This document shows, piece after piece, positions 29,890-41,899 of a stretch of DNA of 64,000 nt. The DNA is from Jaminaea rosea (taxonomy: Eukaryota; Basidiomycota; Exobasidiomycetes; Microstromatales): contig NW_020289980.1 of NCBI RefSeq assembly GCF_003144245.1, forward strand, positions 186,001-250,000, written 5' to 3'. Within the stretch, counting starts at the first letter, position 1. Each line of letters begins with the position of its first letter. Both the position numbers and the translations under genes were made by a program. A model generated the notes under the pieces. That model made no database searches. It saw only the letters and a list, made by a program, of their open reading frames with translations, and was not told the DNA's origin.

Positions 29890-31833
29890 ATGTACCTCTT
29901 TCCCCTGTCTCCACCTCCTAATCCAGTAGACTATGCGACTCATCTCATCCCCACGGCTTCGTCTCCCATCACTCCAGTCCACCTCTCCAAGGCTACCCAA
30001 CAGCGCGAAGCCGTCCGCACCCTGCTGCAGCGCAACCATGATGCTTCTTCTTCCACCTCTTCCTCGTCAGCTGGCAGTACGGCAACAATAGAGGCGAAGC
30101 TTGTCTCAGCTCTGGAAGAGTATCTACCTTCGCTAGCGGCAATCTTCGACGCGACAAAGACGGACGACCTCGTTGTGCGGGGACCTGCTACCTTTCGATG
30201 GGCTCCCCTACTCGACCCCACAACTCCCTCATTCAGCTCCTCTTCTCCTTCTTTCTCGTCACTTAGCACTGAAGTGGAGAACATCGTCCTCCTCTATGCT
30301 CTCGCCTTGCACAACCTGTCCATCTTGCATACCCTCTCCGCCGGACCCACGTACGACTTCTCCCCAACTCTTCCAGACGGCGACCGTAAAGCGAGAGACG
30401 CCATTGTGAAGCGCGGAGCGGCAAGTTGGGGCACCAAGGCGATACATGTCGCGAGATGGCTATGTACTCATGCGGATGATGTGGTCAGAGGATGGAATGG
30501 GGGTGGTGTAGATGGTCAAGGGGCGAGACCTGCTCGGGGTTCGGTTGATGGTCAGGGCGCAAGGGAAGGAGACGACGACGATGAGGATGAGGATGTCGGT
30601 GCCGCCGCTCTTACACGACGGCGACGTCTCTGGCATGGTTTCGCCACTCTTCTCGAGCTCGCCCCCACCTTGGCCATGCTTCGCGTCCTCACCTCCGCAG
30701 CGAACAGTCATGCAGCGTCTACGGGCACACGCCCGCCGCCTTTGCCTCCAGGCCACGCTTCGCCAGGCTTGCTGGCTAAGCTCTTCCTCGAGGTGCCGAG
30801 GATAGCGGATGAAGCCAAAGCAGAGTTTGAAGCAGCGATGCGGGTGCTGCCGAGCAGTAGTGGGGGTAGGAAGGGCGAGGACGGCATTTCTGGACGGCTC
30901 AAGCGGCTAGGACTGGGACGAAATGGCTCAGGCGCTGCGGCCAGCATTGCCTCCTCATCGTCGTCGTCATCTTCACTTCGCGTCTCACAGCGTCTCATGC
31001 GCTACCTCACAGCTATCGCAGCTTGGGGCCGTTGCACCTCTCTAATGTACCTCGGCCTCCAAGCAGGCGAAGACACTCGACACGCAGAAGCGGCCGTCTG
31101 GCTGCGTATGGCCCGGGACGAACTCGTCACGCGTAGTGCTGGGGAGGAGCAACCGGATGATGACAGCGATAGCGACAGTAGCAGTGATGAAGGCGGTCGT
31201 GGAGGATCGTCTAAGGAGACAAAGGCGTACGCGGCTGCTTGGGACGAGATGACGGGGCAGAGGCGCTTCCTCAAAAAGCAGGTGAGGCCGATGCTGAGGC
31301 GAGAGATGAGGCGAAGCAAGAAGGATAAGGAAAAGCGCGTGGGTGGCCTCAAAGGAAGATTCAGCAGCAAGGAGAAAGCCAAGAGCAATACTGCCAGCCT
31401 AGATACGGCAGATGGGAGCGTGTCAACAGGTGCTGCCCTTTCCTCGTCTGTCCATCAACATCCCCTCTCCCACCGACTGGTCCAGTATCACTCCACCCTC
31501 CTCACGTCAGGCACAACGCCCTTACTCGCCCACCTCTACAAGACGTACCGCAACCTGAACGATACAATTTCCTTCCAACCTTCACCTGCACGCGCTGACC
31601 TACTAGCCAAAATGCCTGGTCCGCGCCCTGTATTGTCGATCGGGGACGCGGGAGCGCAGGAGGACGGGTGGCAGATGCCCAGGGCAGAATGGGGGACGAG
31701 GGTCATACCGAGGAGGGGAGGAGGAGAAGAGGGGCAGGAGCTGGAGATCGGGGTGGGTCTGATCGGTGGGACGGGAGGAAGTGGTGGCGGGAATGAGGAG
31801 CAGAAGTATGCAGGACAAGGAGCGTACTATTGA
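29890..31833 (+). CDS. RIM23: pH-response regulator palC/RIM23-like BRO1-domain protein
   Basis: A single exon of 647 residues starting MYLFPLSPPPNP. A split BRO1-like helical domain is visible: an N-terminal part with FRWAPLLDP and ENIVLLYALALHNLSILHTL; a middle part with HVARWLCTH; and a later part with FLEVPRIADEAKAEFEAAM, RLMRYLTAIAAWGRCTSLMYLG and WLRMARDEL. This order fits palC/Rim23, which joins ESCRT-III during alkaline-pH signalling leading to PacC/Rim101 cleavage. Three low-complexity inserts (Ser, Asp/Glu, Lys-rich) enlarge it relative to ascomycete palC. The end, LAHLYKTYRNLNDTISFQPSP, looks conserved. The family call is by pattern and less certain than for neighbouring genes. Confidence 0.7.
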   Translation: MYLFPLSPPPNPVDYATHLIPTASSPITPVHLSKATQQREAVRTLLQRNHDASSSTSSSSAGSTATIEAKLVSALEEYLPSLAAIFDATKTDDLVVRGPATFRWAPLLDPTTPSFSSSSPSFSSLSTEVENIVLLYALALHNLSILHTLSAGPTYDFSPTLPDGDRKARDAIVKRGAASWGTKAIHVARWLCTHADDVVRGWNGGGVDGQGARPARGSVDGQGAREGDDDDEDEDVGAAALTRRRRLWHGFATLLELAPTLAMLRVLTSAANSHAASTGTRPPPLPPGHASPGLLAKLFLEVPRIADEAKAEFEAAMRVLPSSSGGRKGEDGISGRLKRLGLGRNGSGAAASIASSSSSSSSLRVSQRLMRYLTAIAAWGRCTSLMYLGLQAGEDTRHAEAAVWLRMARDELVTRSAGEEQPDDDSDSDSSSDEGGRGGSSKETKAYAAAWDEMTGQRRFLKKQVRPMLRREMRRSKKDKEKRVGGLKGRFSSKEKAKSNTASLDTADGSVSTGAALSSSVHQHPLSHRLVQYHSTLLTSGTTPLLAHLYKTYRNLNDTISFQPSPARADLLAKMPGPRPVLSIGDAGAQEDGWQMPRAEWGTRVIPRRGGGEEGQELEIGVGLIGGTGGSGGGNEEQKYAGQGAYY

Positions 31834-31886
31834 TACATTGCAATGGGAGAACCGCGCTGTGTCTCGATCTCGATCTCGCTTCTAGA

Positions 31887-33167
31887 CTATGCCTCCTGCT
31901 CAGCTTCCTCCTCACCACCCTCGTGCTCTTCCTCGTCCTCATTCATCCTCGGCACAGTCCTGTCCTCCCTAAACTTCCTCAATGTCTTCTTGGGGAAGGG
32001 GCTCGAGCAGATGAGACACCTGTTAGGCGGATGGCAGAAGATGCTCAGGCAGACTCCGCAGACGTAGCCCACATCGACGATGGTCCCGTGGCAGAAGCAG
32101 CTTGCTCTAAAGTCAACGTCGTCCAATGTGGGTAGGTGAAGGCAGCGGTTACGCAGCCGAGGTGGAGGCAGGTAGGTGCTGAGGAGGGTCTGGAGGAGGG
32201 AGCGCTGCGATAATGCTTGAGCCGGTGAAGATGGGCTGTGCGAATCGTCCTCTTCGTCGTCTTGCTTGTCGTTGGGCGCCGGCCCGATGCGAAAGTAGAT
32301 TCCCCCCGTCAAGTTGGTAGCCTGCTGGAGAAAGACCGTATCCCCTCCATGGAGCTTGAGCACGTCGATCGGGATAGATCTCCTCTGCGCCGCGAAGATG
32401 CAATTCATGAGCCCGACGTACTGGTTGGATGCACTCCTTGTCGAGGAGAGGATGAGGATTCGCGAGTCTGAAGACGAGCCAGATCCGTCTGTGCCATTTG
32501 CGGCTGAACGGCCAGAGGAGAGAAGTGTGCCCCGTGATGGTGGAAGAGGATCGTTTGACGTAGAGGTGCCACTGGTGCTAATGGAAGGACTGTCGAGACT
32601 GATTCGGTTGATGTGACTGAGTGACATGCTGAGCACTTTTGTGAGGGACGTCTCTTCTTCGTCTTCGTCCTCCCCTTCGAGGTCCTCCTCCCTGCCATTC
32701 TCCCCTGCAGCACTGCGCCGTCTTTTCTCTCGCGCGAGATGTTCCTCTTCCCTCTGCATCTCTTTGACCATCCGTCTGATGCCCCTGACTACCGCTCTGC
32801 CTAGCAGCGCAAAGTGTTGGTATGTCGACGCATCTCGCAGGGGAGAATTGCTGCTCTCCCCGCCATTCTGCTCATCATCGCTGTCTTCCTCCTCACTATC
32901 TGAGGCAGCATCGACGTGAGATCGCCTGGAGTGCGCTGCAGTAGAGTAGAGAAGCCTTGCTCTTCCCCTCGTGGCGCAGGCGTAGACTGCCACGCCATTG
33001 GAGTGGCTAAGCGCCAAGTGTGAATTGAGGAAGATGAGCGTGGGAGGGACGAGGATCGAGAGGATGGAACTGGAAGAGCTACTCGAGGAGGATGGGTGTG
33101 ATCGCCATGGCAGTGGATTGAGGTCGAGGATGAGGACGAGGAAGGACGAAGGCGAGGAGGCGGCCAT
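31887..33167 (-). CDS. TFB4: TFIIH core subunit Tfb4 (p34)
   Basis: A single exon of 426 residues. The N-terminal von Willebrand A-like fold begins FLVLILDLNPLPW and includes VFLNSHLALSHSNGVAVYA-type sequence, then SRILILSSTRSASNQYVGLMNCIFAAQRRSIPIDV and FLQQATNLTGGIYF. The C-terminal zinc module is CFCHGTIVDVGYVCGVCLSIFC followed by CLICSSPFPKK. Tfb4 is a structural subunit of TFIIH in transcription initiation and nucleotide excision repair. Acidic and Ser-rich inserts (about residues 85-115 and 195-235) make it longer than yeast Tfb4 (338). It is divergent from MSY1, with 212 nt between starts. Confidence 0.93.
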   Translation of the reverse strand: MAASSPSSFLVLILDLNPLPWRSHPSSSSSSSSSILSILVPPTLIFLNSHLALSHSNGVAVYACATRGRARLLYSTAAHSRRSHVDAASDSEEEDSDDEQNGGESSNSPLRDASTYQHFALLGRAVVRGIRRMVKEMQREEEHLAREKRRRSAAGENGREEDLEGEDEDEEETSLTKVLSMSLSHINRISLDSPSISTSGTSTSNDPLPPSRGTLLSSGRSAANGTDGSGSSSDSRILILSSTRSASNQYVGLMNCIFAAQRRSIPIDVLKLHGGDTVFLQQATNLTGGIYFRIGPAPNDKQDDEEDDSHSPSSPAQALSQRSLLQTLLSTYLPPPRLRNRCLHLPTLDDVDFRASCFCHGTIVDVGYVCGVCLSIFCHPPNRCLICSSPFPKKTLRKFREDRTVPRMNEDEEEHEGGEEEAEQEA

Positions 33168-33379
33168 TGCTGCCTATGTCGGTGCAGTGTCGTGAGGGTC
33201 CAAGAGTCAAGAGTTGAATCGACGGTGGCCCCGGCTTTGCATTTCGTCGCAGTCCGACGGTCTGCTCGACTCGCGTGGCCGCTTCCGCTTCTTGTGTGTG
33301 AGCCTTTCTTGATCCTCGCAGTCCGCCTTTTGGCAGCTTTGCCTTCCTCTCGTTACTCGATCCTCAGCATACAGACACG

Positions 33380-35510
33380 ATGCTCTCGCGAGCCGTCACC
33401 ACGGCAAGGACGGTGACATCTGCAAGGCCATGCCTGCGTGTAGCAGCCTCTCGCTGCTTGTCCACAACGTCGCACACGGCAGCCTCCTCCTCTTCTTCCT
33501 CATCATCCTCGACTCCCAAGTGGGACAATCCCACCCTCGCCTCCTTGGAGTCTCGAGGTCTGCTCGCAGGAACATCCTCGCGCCTCATTGACGAGCATTT
33601 GTCACAGCCTTCAAGCGCGCCAAGATCAATTTACCTCGGCATAGACCCAACTGCCCCATCCCTGCATGTAGGACATCTGATACCCCTTCTCACTCTCCTC
33701 CACCTCGTTCATCATGGCGGCCATCGCGGCATCCTCCTCGTTGGTGGAGCAACAGCCAGTATAGGTGATCCAACGGGAAAGAATGCTGCTCGCCCTGATC
33801 TGGATGGTGATGCGTTACGAGGAAATGTTGAGGCAATTGAGCGACAATTGGATGAGCTGGTGTGCAGGGTGGGTGACTACCTCGGCGCGAGAAGGATACG
33901 AAAACCGGCGGGACAAGGCGGAGAAGCTGGGCCCACTCAGACGCCCATGGGACAAGCTGCTGATGCTGGCGTGGGGAAGGCAGCAGAACAAGCTGCAGAA
34001 GCGGCCATGAACAGCACGGCGGGGGATGGAGCTGCTACCCCACCTGTGCCGGGGTCCACTCCAGCTACTCAGGGAGCGACGTCACCTTCTCGTGGCACCT
34101 CCCTGCTCGCGCGATCTGGTCTTGACATCAAGGTCATGAACAATCGCGACTTCTACGAGGGAATGAGTCTCCTCGACTTCTTGAAGCACACAGGTCGTTA
34201 CGCTCGTCTAGGCGAGATGCTTGCTCGTGATAGCGTCAAGACCCGCTTTCCCCCACCTCTGGGCACGTCCACCACCCCCAATGCAGGAGGCATGTCCTTC
34301 ACTGAGCTGACCTATCAGCTACTTCAAGCATACGACTTCACTGTGCTCAACTCGCGCGCAGACGTTGGACACTGTACGGTCCAGCTGGGCGGATCAGATC
34401 AGATGGGCAATATCATGGCTGGAGTGGATCTCATTAGGCGGAAGGCTGCGATGCTCGGCCATGAGGAGAGGATGAAGGCTCAACAGCAGGATAAGGGGAA
34501 AGGCAAGGAGCAGAACAAGGAACAGGGCAAGGAGCAGCCTGTGCGTCACGCCTTCGCCCTGACCACGCCGCTCCTCACAACGTCTACGGGCGAGAAGTTG
34601 GGCAAATCAGCAGGCAACGCCGTCTTCCTTTCCCCTTCCCTCGTGTCAGCGTACGATCTCTACCAGTACCTACTTCGCACGCCAGATGCCGACGTCAGGG
34701 GCTTGCTGCAGAGGTTGACTTTTCTAGATGAGGAGAGTGTCAAGGAGCGTTTGACGAAGGGTGGCAAGGACGGTGAGGAAGGAGGAGAGATCGAGGGCAT
34801 CCAGCCACCAGCGAGGAGAAGATTACAGGATGTTCTGGCGGAAGAGGTCACGAGGATGACGAGAGGAGAGGAGGCGCTGAAGGTGGCTCAGAAGTGAGTA
34901 TGGGCGCGCTGAGGCGTAAGTAGGAAATCTCCTTGCTGATCATGATGCTATCTATCGCTGCGACAGGACCACCTTCCTCCTGCACCGTCTCCTGCCCAGC
35001 TTCACCAGCGCCAGCGCCCTCAGCAGCTACGCGGCGACCTCCCGCCCTCAACTTTGGGATGAACTGCACCTCATCAGCCAACACGAGCCTGCGTCGCTGC
35101 CTCGCTCCTCACATCGAATCAGGCGCTTGGACCTCGATCCAGGACACCTGAACGATGGGGCCACCAACCCAGTAGGAATCGACTTCCTCACCCTCTTCTC
35201 TCACACCACAGATCTCTGCACCGCAAAGGGTCCCGCACGCGCCATCCTCGCTGGTGGAAGTGCTGGACCCCTCTACATGAACGGGCAGCCACTTGGCCCG
35301 TGGGACAAGAGGCAGGTGGCCAAGGTAGGGGTCAAAGAGAAGAATGTTGTTTGGTTGCCTGGCGGGGGAGGAGAGGGGGAGGAGAGGGCGATGATCTGGC
35401 TGCGGAGGGGCAAGAGAGATTGTAGAGTATTGCTTTGGGAGGGAAAGAGGGGCGAGAGTAAGCCAGGCGAGAGGTCGAAGCAGGACGAGCAAGAAAGGGA
35501 AGAGCAGTGA
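33380..35510 (+). CDS. MSY1: Mitochondrial tyrosyl-tRNA synthetase
   Basis: Two exons (33380-34893 and 34967-35510, 73-nt intron) give 685 residues. The Arg/Ser-rich start MLSRAVTTARTVTSARPC has no acidic residue and looks like a mitochondrial presequence. The class I core shows YLGIDPTAPSLHVGH (HIGH motif at residues 96-99), GGATASIGDPTGK, TYQLLQAYDF, QLGGSDQMGNI and GEKLGKSAGNAVF (KMSKS motif). The second exon supplies the C-terminal tRNA-binding part (GHLNDGATNPVGIDFLT). About 65 Ala/Gly/Pro/Thr-rich residues are inserted (about 33897-34105) before the conserved VMNNRDFYEGMSLLDFLK. It overlaps no neighbour and converges on the SppA gene 50 nt away. Confidence 0.94.
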
Positions 35511-35560
35511 ATGGTCTAGTCCATTTCTAAGTTTGATGTCCGTGGGACGTCTGTCTAGGA

Positions 35561-38500
35561 TCATCTTGCCTCGCCTCCCAGTCCACCGTACTCCATTCTG
35601 ACCCCTCCCCTCAGACCCCGTGCCTCCGCCTCCTCCTGAACTGTCCTGCCCACCCAAGCCCTCAACAACGCCGCGGGCTCCCTCCCACCAAACCAGCCAG
35701 CAGCCGCGTCCCCCAATACAGTCCTCGCCGCCTCCGCAGCGTAGACTCCCGCCCACTGTCCGAGGGAGAGCGAGGGCGCATCGCCGCGCTTGTTGAGCTC
35801 TCGCACTCGCTCCAGCACAGTGCGGTCCTTCGGATACTTGATGAGGCGCACGTCTGCGGTGAGGGACATTTGAGGCTGTGGCTGCTGTGCAGCGACACCA
35901 CTGGCGCCCTCAGCGGACGACTCGCCTTCTTCTTGAGGCGCCGCCTCGCTATCGCCACTGGCCGGCTTGTTCGCCTCCAGCCTCTCGACATTCTTGCGCA
36001 TCATCGCAACGCCCTGGGTGAGCTCTTCCGCCTCCTTCATCTTCTTGCTGGCCTGCTGCTTTCCCTTTTCGTTCCCAGCCTTCTCTTCGAGCTTTTGTGC
36101 CTCGGCTTTCTGCTGAGCAGCTCGCTCCTCAAGAGACTGGACCTGCTCTTTGATCTGCTCAAGGGTAGCGGGCTCGATGGGTCGCTCGCGCACACAGCCT
36201 GGTCGAAGAGCTGCAAACGCCTCTTCTGTAGAGGTCAGGCCCTTCTCTTGCATCAGAATCATAGTCTCACGGATGAGGCCAAGCTGGACTGCGTGAGCTG
36301 CCGCCTCCCATACTCCGCCGATGGCGTCCACTAGACCTCTGCCGTAGGGTGGAGTGGTGCGGAGAGATTCCTCGACGTGACGCTCGGCGGATGAGCTTGA
36401 AGATGTAGCCGCGTCGCGCGTGGCGGCGAGGTGAGCTTCTTGTCCGTCCTGTGGAGATGACGTTGAAGAGAGGCTTGACGCAAGTGAGGATGCCGCGTCG
36501 CCCACAGCAGCCGAAAAGGAGGAGGTTGCTTCATCTTCGCTAGCCTCCTCGTTGCTACTGCTCGTGCGACTTCCGCGCTTCCTCAGCTTGACAAGCGTCG
36601 TCCTCAGCTCTCCCTCGCGCGTGGCGTCCTCGAGATCCCATTCAGAGAGAGGCCTCTCCGGCTCGAAGGTGACGTCCTCAAATCGCGAGCTGGAGGCTGA
36701 GAGACCAAGAGCCTCCTCTGCTCGCCTGACAATCTCATCCGCCGCAGTGCTGATGTTCACTGCACCGCTGCCACCCCTCCTGCTAGCCACACGAGGTCTC
36801 AGCGATTCTGGGCTTGTCAAGCTCCACGCTGCTAGCCCAGTAAATACTCGTCCACCGGCGATACCCTCCACGACGTCCCCACTAGTGATGCCGCGCCCTT
36901 TGCAGACCTTCTCCAAGAAGTCCTCGTACGTCTCATCAATGTGCACCTTTTGCCTCGCCAGCTGCCCCTCGTCCATCTCATGTAGGAGGCTCTCGGCTTT
37001 AGATCCTGTGAAGAAAGACTGAACACGCACACCTGCCCAGTCGAACAGCGGGGCCTGCTTGAGCGTTGGGCGCAGCGAAGCCACACCGATCGATCCAGTG
37101 ACGGTCGACTCGCTCGCGAAGATGGCGTCTGCGGCCGTAGCAGCGTAATATGAGCCTGAGGCAGCCACATTGCCGAAGCTGACTACTACGGGCTTGCCCG
37201 TCGTCTCCTTAACGCGGCGGATGGCATGCCAAATCGAGTCAGACGCGACAACGTCCCCTCCTCCGGAATCGATGCGCAGCACAATTCCCGTGATGTCATC
37301 GTCGTCTGCCGCTTCTCGCAGGCCCTTGACCACGGCTGAGGCTGAGTAGTCTCCCGAGGCGGATGAGATGGACCCACGAAGGTAACAGACGGCCACGTTG
37401 ATCTTGCTGTCCTCGTTGAGGAGCTTGTCTGTTGCGTAGGCTTGGACGCGAGAGTAGTGTGGGAGGGTCTTGAAGTGGAGAGTCTCCGACTCGTCCTGGT
37501 CATCATTGTCAGCCTGTTTCCTTGCCTGAGCAGCAGCAGCCGGCGTGAGCTCCCCGGTCGCAGGGTCAAAGACGCCTTTGAGGTCTGGTGTTCCCTCGCG
37601 ATGCGGGAAGAACATGTTGACGACATCTCCTTTGTACATCCTCCCGTCAATGAGACCGACCTCTTCTGCCTCCTTGGCCGAAAATGGACCACGCTGCATC
37701 AGGTCGGCCACCTTGTCCGCCGCCTCATCCGCGTCTTCGATCTCTCTGAACCTGTTGACGCCAATGCCGTACGCCACGCTCCTGTTCAGCTCACCGAGCA
37801 GCTGCGCCTCATTCTCCGCCTGAGGCTTCGTGAGTCCGTCCTCCTCCACAAACTGAGAAATCATGCTCTTATATTCTCGACGGGCCTCGGAGTGCATCTT
37901 GACGCCCAGCTTGCCGAGCAGACGAGAAAAGAAGGGGACTTGCGCTGATACGCCTACCAGAGGAAGGGAGCCCGACGGTTGGAGATAGACCTTCTCGAAG
38001 GCGGAGGCCAGGAGGTACGAGGATTGAGACAGGAATGTGTCTGCAAAGGCGACGGTGCTGGGCAGGTGGACGGGGACTTGCCCGCTAGGCTGTGCAGACA
38101 GGTCCGAAGTAACGTTGTCGTCCTGCTCTTTGCCATCGGTCAGGGCAGACTGCGCTTCTGGCGGGGGAAATTGTGCGTCCTTGGCCACCTTGAAGTCGTG
38201 GATCGCCTGCATCAGCTCCTCAATCTGCGCCAGCCCCAGACCCTCACTAGCCCGATTGCTTGGCCAGTTCAGTGTTGAGAAGTCGGCAAAGAGACCTCGA
38301 ATGCGCGGATCCACTTCTGCCCACTTGATAGCCTTGATAATCTCGACAAGCTCCATAGTCCTCGGCGGGTCCTCCCCCGCCGACGGGCTGACCGCCAGAT
38401 GCGACAAGCTTGGCGGTCCCTTGACTTCAACTATGGAGCCAGGGTAGACCTTCATGTACAGGTAGGTGTTGGGTTTGACCTCGTCACGCTGAGCTGCTTC

Positions 38501-38680
38501 CAGCTTTGCGAGGGCGTAGATGCCCCCAATGTAGGTGGCGCCCAGCGTGAAGAACACATACCGTCTGTACTTCCATGTGAAGTTGGCGGTTCGACCCACT
38601 CGAGAGGAGGCTATTGATTGGTAGCGAGCGTGGGCGTTCGGGAGGCGACGCGCAAACCACGAGGCTTGCGAGGAGGCCAT
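35561..38680 (-). CDS. SppA-type S49 peptidase with predicted mitochondrial targeting and a long C-terminal extension
   Basis: A single exon of 1039 residues. Tandem S49 halves are present, as in E. coli SppA (protease IV). The N-terminal half carries the catalytic-type Lys K271 (REYKSM). The C-terminal half carries nucleophile S508 (NVAASGSYYAA), after LRIDSGGGD. The first 60 residues are Arg/Ser/Ala-rich without acids and include a membrane segment (YVFFTLGATYIGGIYALA), suggesting a mitochondrial inner-membrane anchor. After GGRVFTG a roughly 150-residue Ser/Glu-rich insert precedes YGRGLVDAIGG, which closes the S49 fold. A coiled coil (about 840-920) and a conserved-looking end follow. SppA degrades signal peptides and membrane proteins in bacteria and plastids; the fungal role is not known. 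Confidence 0.88.
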   Translation of the reverse strand: MASSQASWFARRLPNAHARYQSIASSRVGRTANFTWKYRRYVFFTLGATYIGGIYALAKLEAAQRDEVKPNTYLYMKVYPGSIVEVKGPPSLSHLAVSPSAGEDPPRTMELVEIIKAIKWAEVDPRIRGLFADFSTLNWPSNRASEGLGLAQIEELMQAIHDFKVAKDAQFPPPEAQSALTDGKEQDDNVTSDLSAQPSGQVPVHLPSTVAFADTFLSQSSYLLASAFEKVYLQPSGSLPLVGVSAQVPFFSRLLGKLGVKMHSEARREYKSMISQFVEEDGLTKPQAENEAQLLGELNRSVAYGIGVNRFREIEDADEAADKVADLMQRGPFSAKEAEEVGLIDGRMYKGDVVNMFFPHREGTPDLKGVFDPATGELTPAAAAQARKQADNDDQDESETLHFKTLPHYSRVQAYATDKLLNEDSKINVAVCYLRGSISSASGDYSASAVVKGLREAADDDDITGIVLRIDSGGGDVVASDSIWHAIRRVKETTGKPVVVSFGNVAASGSYYAATAADAIFASESTVTGSIGVASLRPTLKQAPLFDWAGVRVQSFFTGSKAESLLHEMDEGQLARQKVHIDETYEDFLEKVCKGRGITSGDVVEGIAGGRVFTGLAAWSLTSPESLRPRVASRRGGSGAVNISTAADEIVRRAEEALGLSASSSRFEDVTFEPERPLSEWDLEDATREGELRTTLVKLRKRGSRTSSSNEEASEDEATSSFSAAVGDAASSLASSLSSTSSPQDGQEAHLAATRDAATSSSSSAERHVEESLRTTPPYGRGLVDAIGGVWEAAAHAVQLGLIRETMILMQEKGLTSTEEAFAALRPGCVRERPIEPATLEQIKEQVQSLEERAAQQKAEAQKLEEKAGNEKGKQQASKKMKEAEELTQGVAMMRKNVERLEANKPASGDSEAAPQEEGESSAEGASGVAAQQPQPQMSLTADVRLIKYPKDRTVLERVRELNKRGDAPSLSLGQWAGVYAAEAARTVLGDAAAGWFGGREPAALLRAWVGRTVQEEAEARGLRGGVRMEYGGLGGEAR

Positions 38681-39050
38681 GACGGTCAGCGGCGAGGGGG
38701 AGGACGGTCAAGGGAGGGGGAAGGGGAGAGGGGAGTGGGGAGAGGGAGGGAGGGGAAGGGGACGTCCTAGATGAGTCGGTATCCGGACAGGGAAGCGACT
38801 TGACCCTGCTAATGCTTGAAAGGAACGGGCTGAGCTCAGGAATATGTGATGAGGTCGAAGTGGAACAAAGGAGCGAATTTGCATCGCATCATGCAACTGA
38901 GCTTCTCGACCTCGCACCGACTCGTCATCCCCCACTCGCACTTCCGTCTTTACGTAAGCGAGCCCAACCACCCGCTCAGCCCGTCCAAAGTGGGGTCGGG
39001 TGGCTGCTGCGCCATCTACTTCTCACCACTTCAACTAACACTCGACGCTC
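38681..39050. promoter_or_regulatory. Divergent promoter region between SppA and BolA genes (370 nt)
   Basis: It lies between opposite start codons. A G-rich (GGGGA) run at 38710-38762 lies just upstream of the SppA ATG; on the coding strand it is a C/T-rich tract. No other motif was noted. Confidence 0.4.
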
Positions 39051-39538
39051 ATGCTGCCCCGCCTGAGGGCATCCCTTCGGCCCGTCTCTACCTCTTCTCC
39101 CTCACTAGCACTCCGCAGCATGGCCACAGCCGGAAAGGGCGGCATTGAAGCCTCGATGCGCGCCAAGCTGCAAGAAGCTCTGAAGCCTGCAACGCTCAAC
39201 ATCCGCAACGACTCGGCGAAGCATGCTCACCACGCCGCAATGGCAGCTCAAGGAGGTGGCAATGGAGAGACGCGTTGAGTATCAATCTGACCCTAGCCCG
39301 GTCCCACACAAGCTCACAAGTCTTGTTTCGTTGCACTCATACGCCTCCGCGCGCCACCTCAGACTTCTTCGTCGAGATCGTGAGCGAAGCCTTTGAAGGC
39401 AAGACGCAAATCGCGAGACATCGCTCCATCAACTCGCTGTTGAGCAGAGAATTCGATGAGGGGCTGCACGCTCTCTCGTTGAGGACGAAGACCCCGGCCG
39501 AGGTGCAGAAGGAGCAGGAGCGGATGAGAGGGGCGTGA
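39051..39538 (+). CDS. BOL1: BolA-like protein, probably mitochondrial
   Basis: Two exons (39051-39273 and 39363-39538, 89-nt intron) give 132 residues. The start MLPRLRASLRPVSTSSPSLALRSM is a typical mitochondrial presequence; an internal Met24 could start a cytosolic form. The BolA fold runs from EASMRAKLQEALKPATLNIRNDSAKHA, through the spliced HFFVEIVSEAFEGKTQIARHRSINSLL, to the C-terminal helix. BolA proteins work with monothiol glutaredoxins in Fe-S cluster transfer; mitochondrial Bol1/Bol3 aid lipoate synthase and other [4Fe-4S] proteins. It converges on ESA1, with 89 nt between stops. Confidence 0.93.
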
Positions 39539-39627
39539 GGACCGATGAACATGTGAAATAGTTACAGGCCAAAGAATGGTAATACAACACGACAACTCTC
39601 ACGACAGTCACCACCGTCACGACCTAG

Positions 39628-41686
<2,059 letters not shown>

Positions 41687-41899
41687 TCAAGGAGATGTGA
41701 GGTTGGACTAGTGATTGGAGGTGATGTCAAGTCAAGATGCAGCTTCCATCGCCCATCCGCCTCCCTCCCGCTCCGCCAAATCCAAGTTGCCTTCTCCCAA
41801 GTCTGTCCGCCACCGCCCGCCCGCGCCACGGCCACACCACTTCTAACAGATAGCTGTGCAGCTCAGAAGCAATGACATTGGCATTTATCATACATGCTC

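Noticed and set aside
39051-39121. Start of the BolA gene at internal Met24 (MATAG) instead of 39051
   Set aside because: The upstream ATG opens a classic mitochondrial leader; Met24 is kept only as a possible second start.
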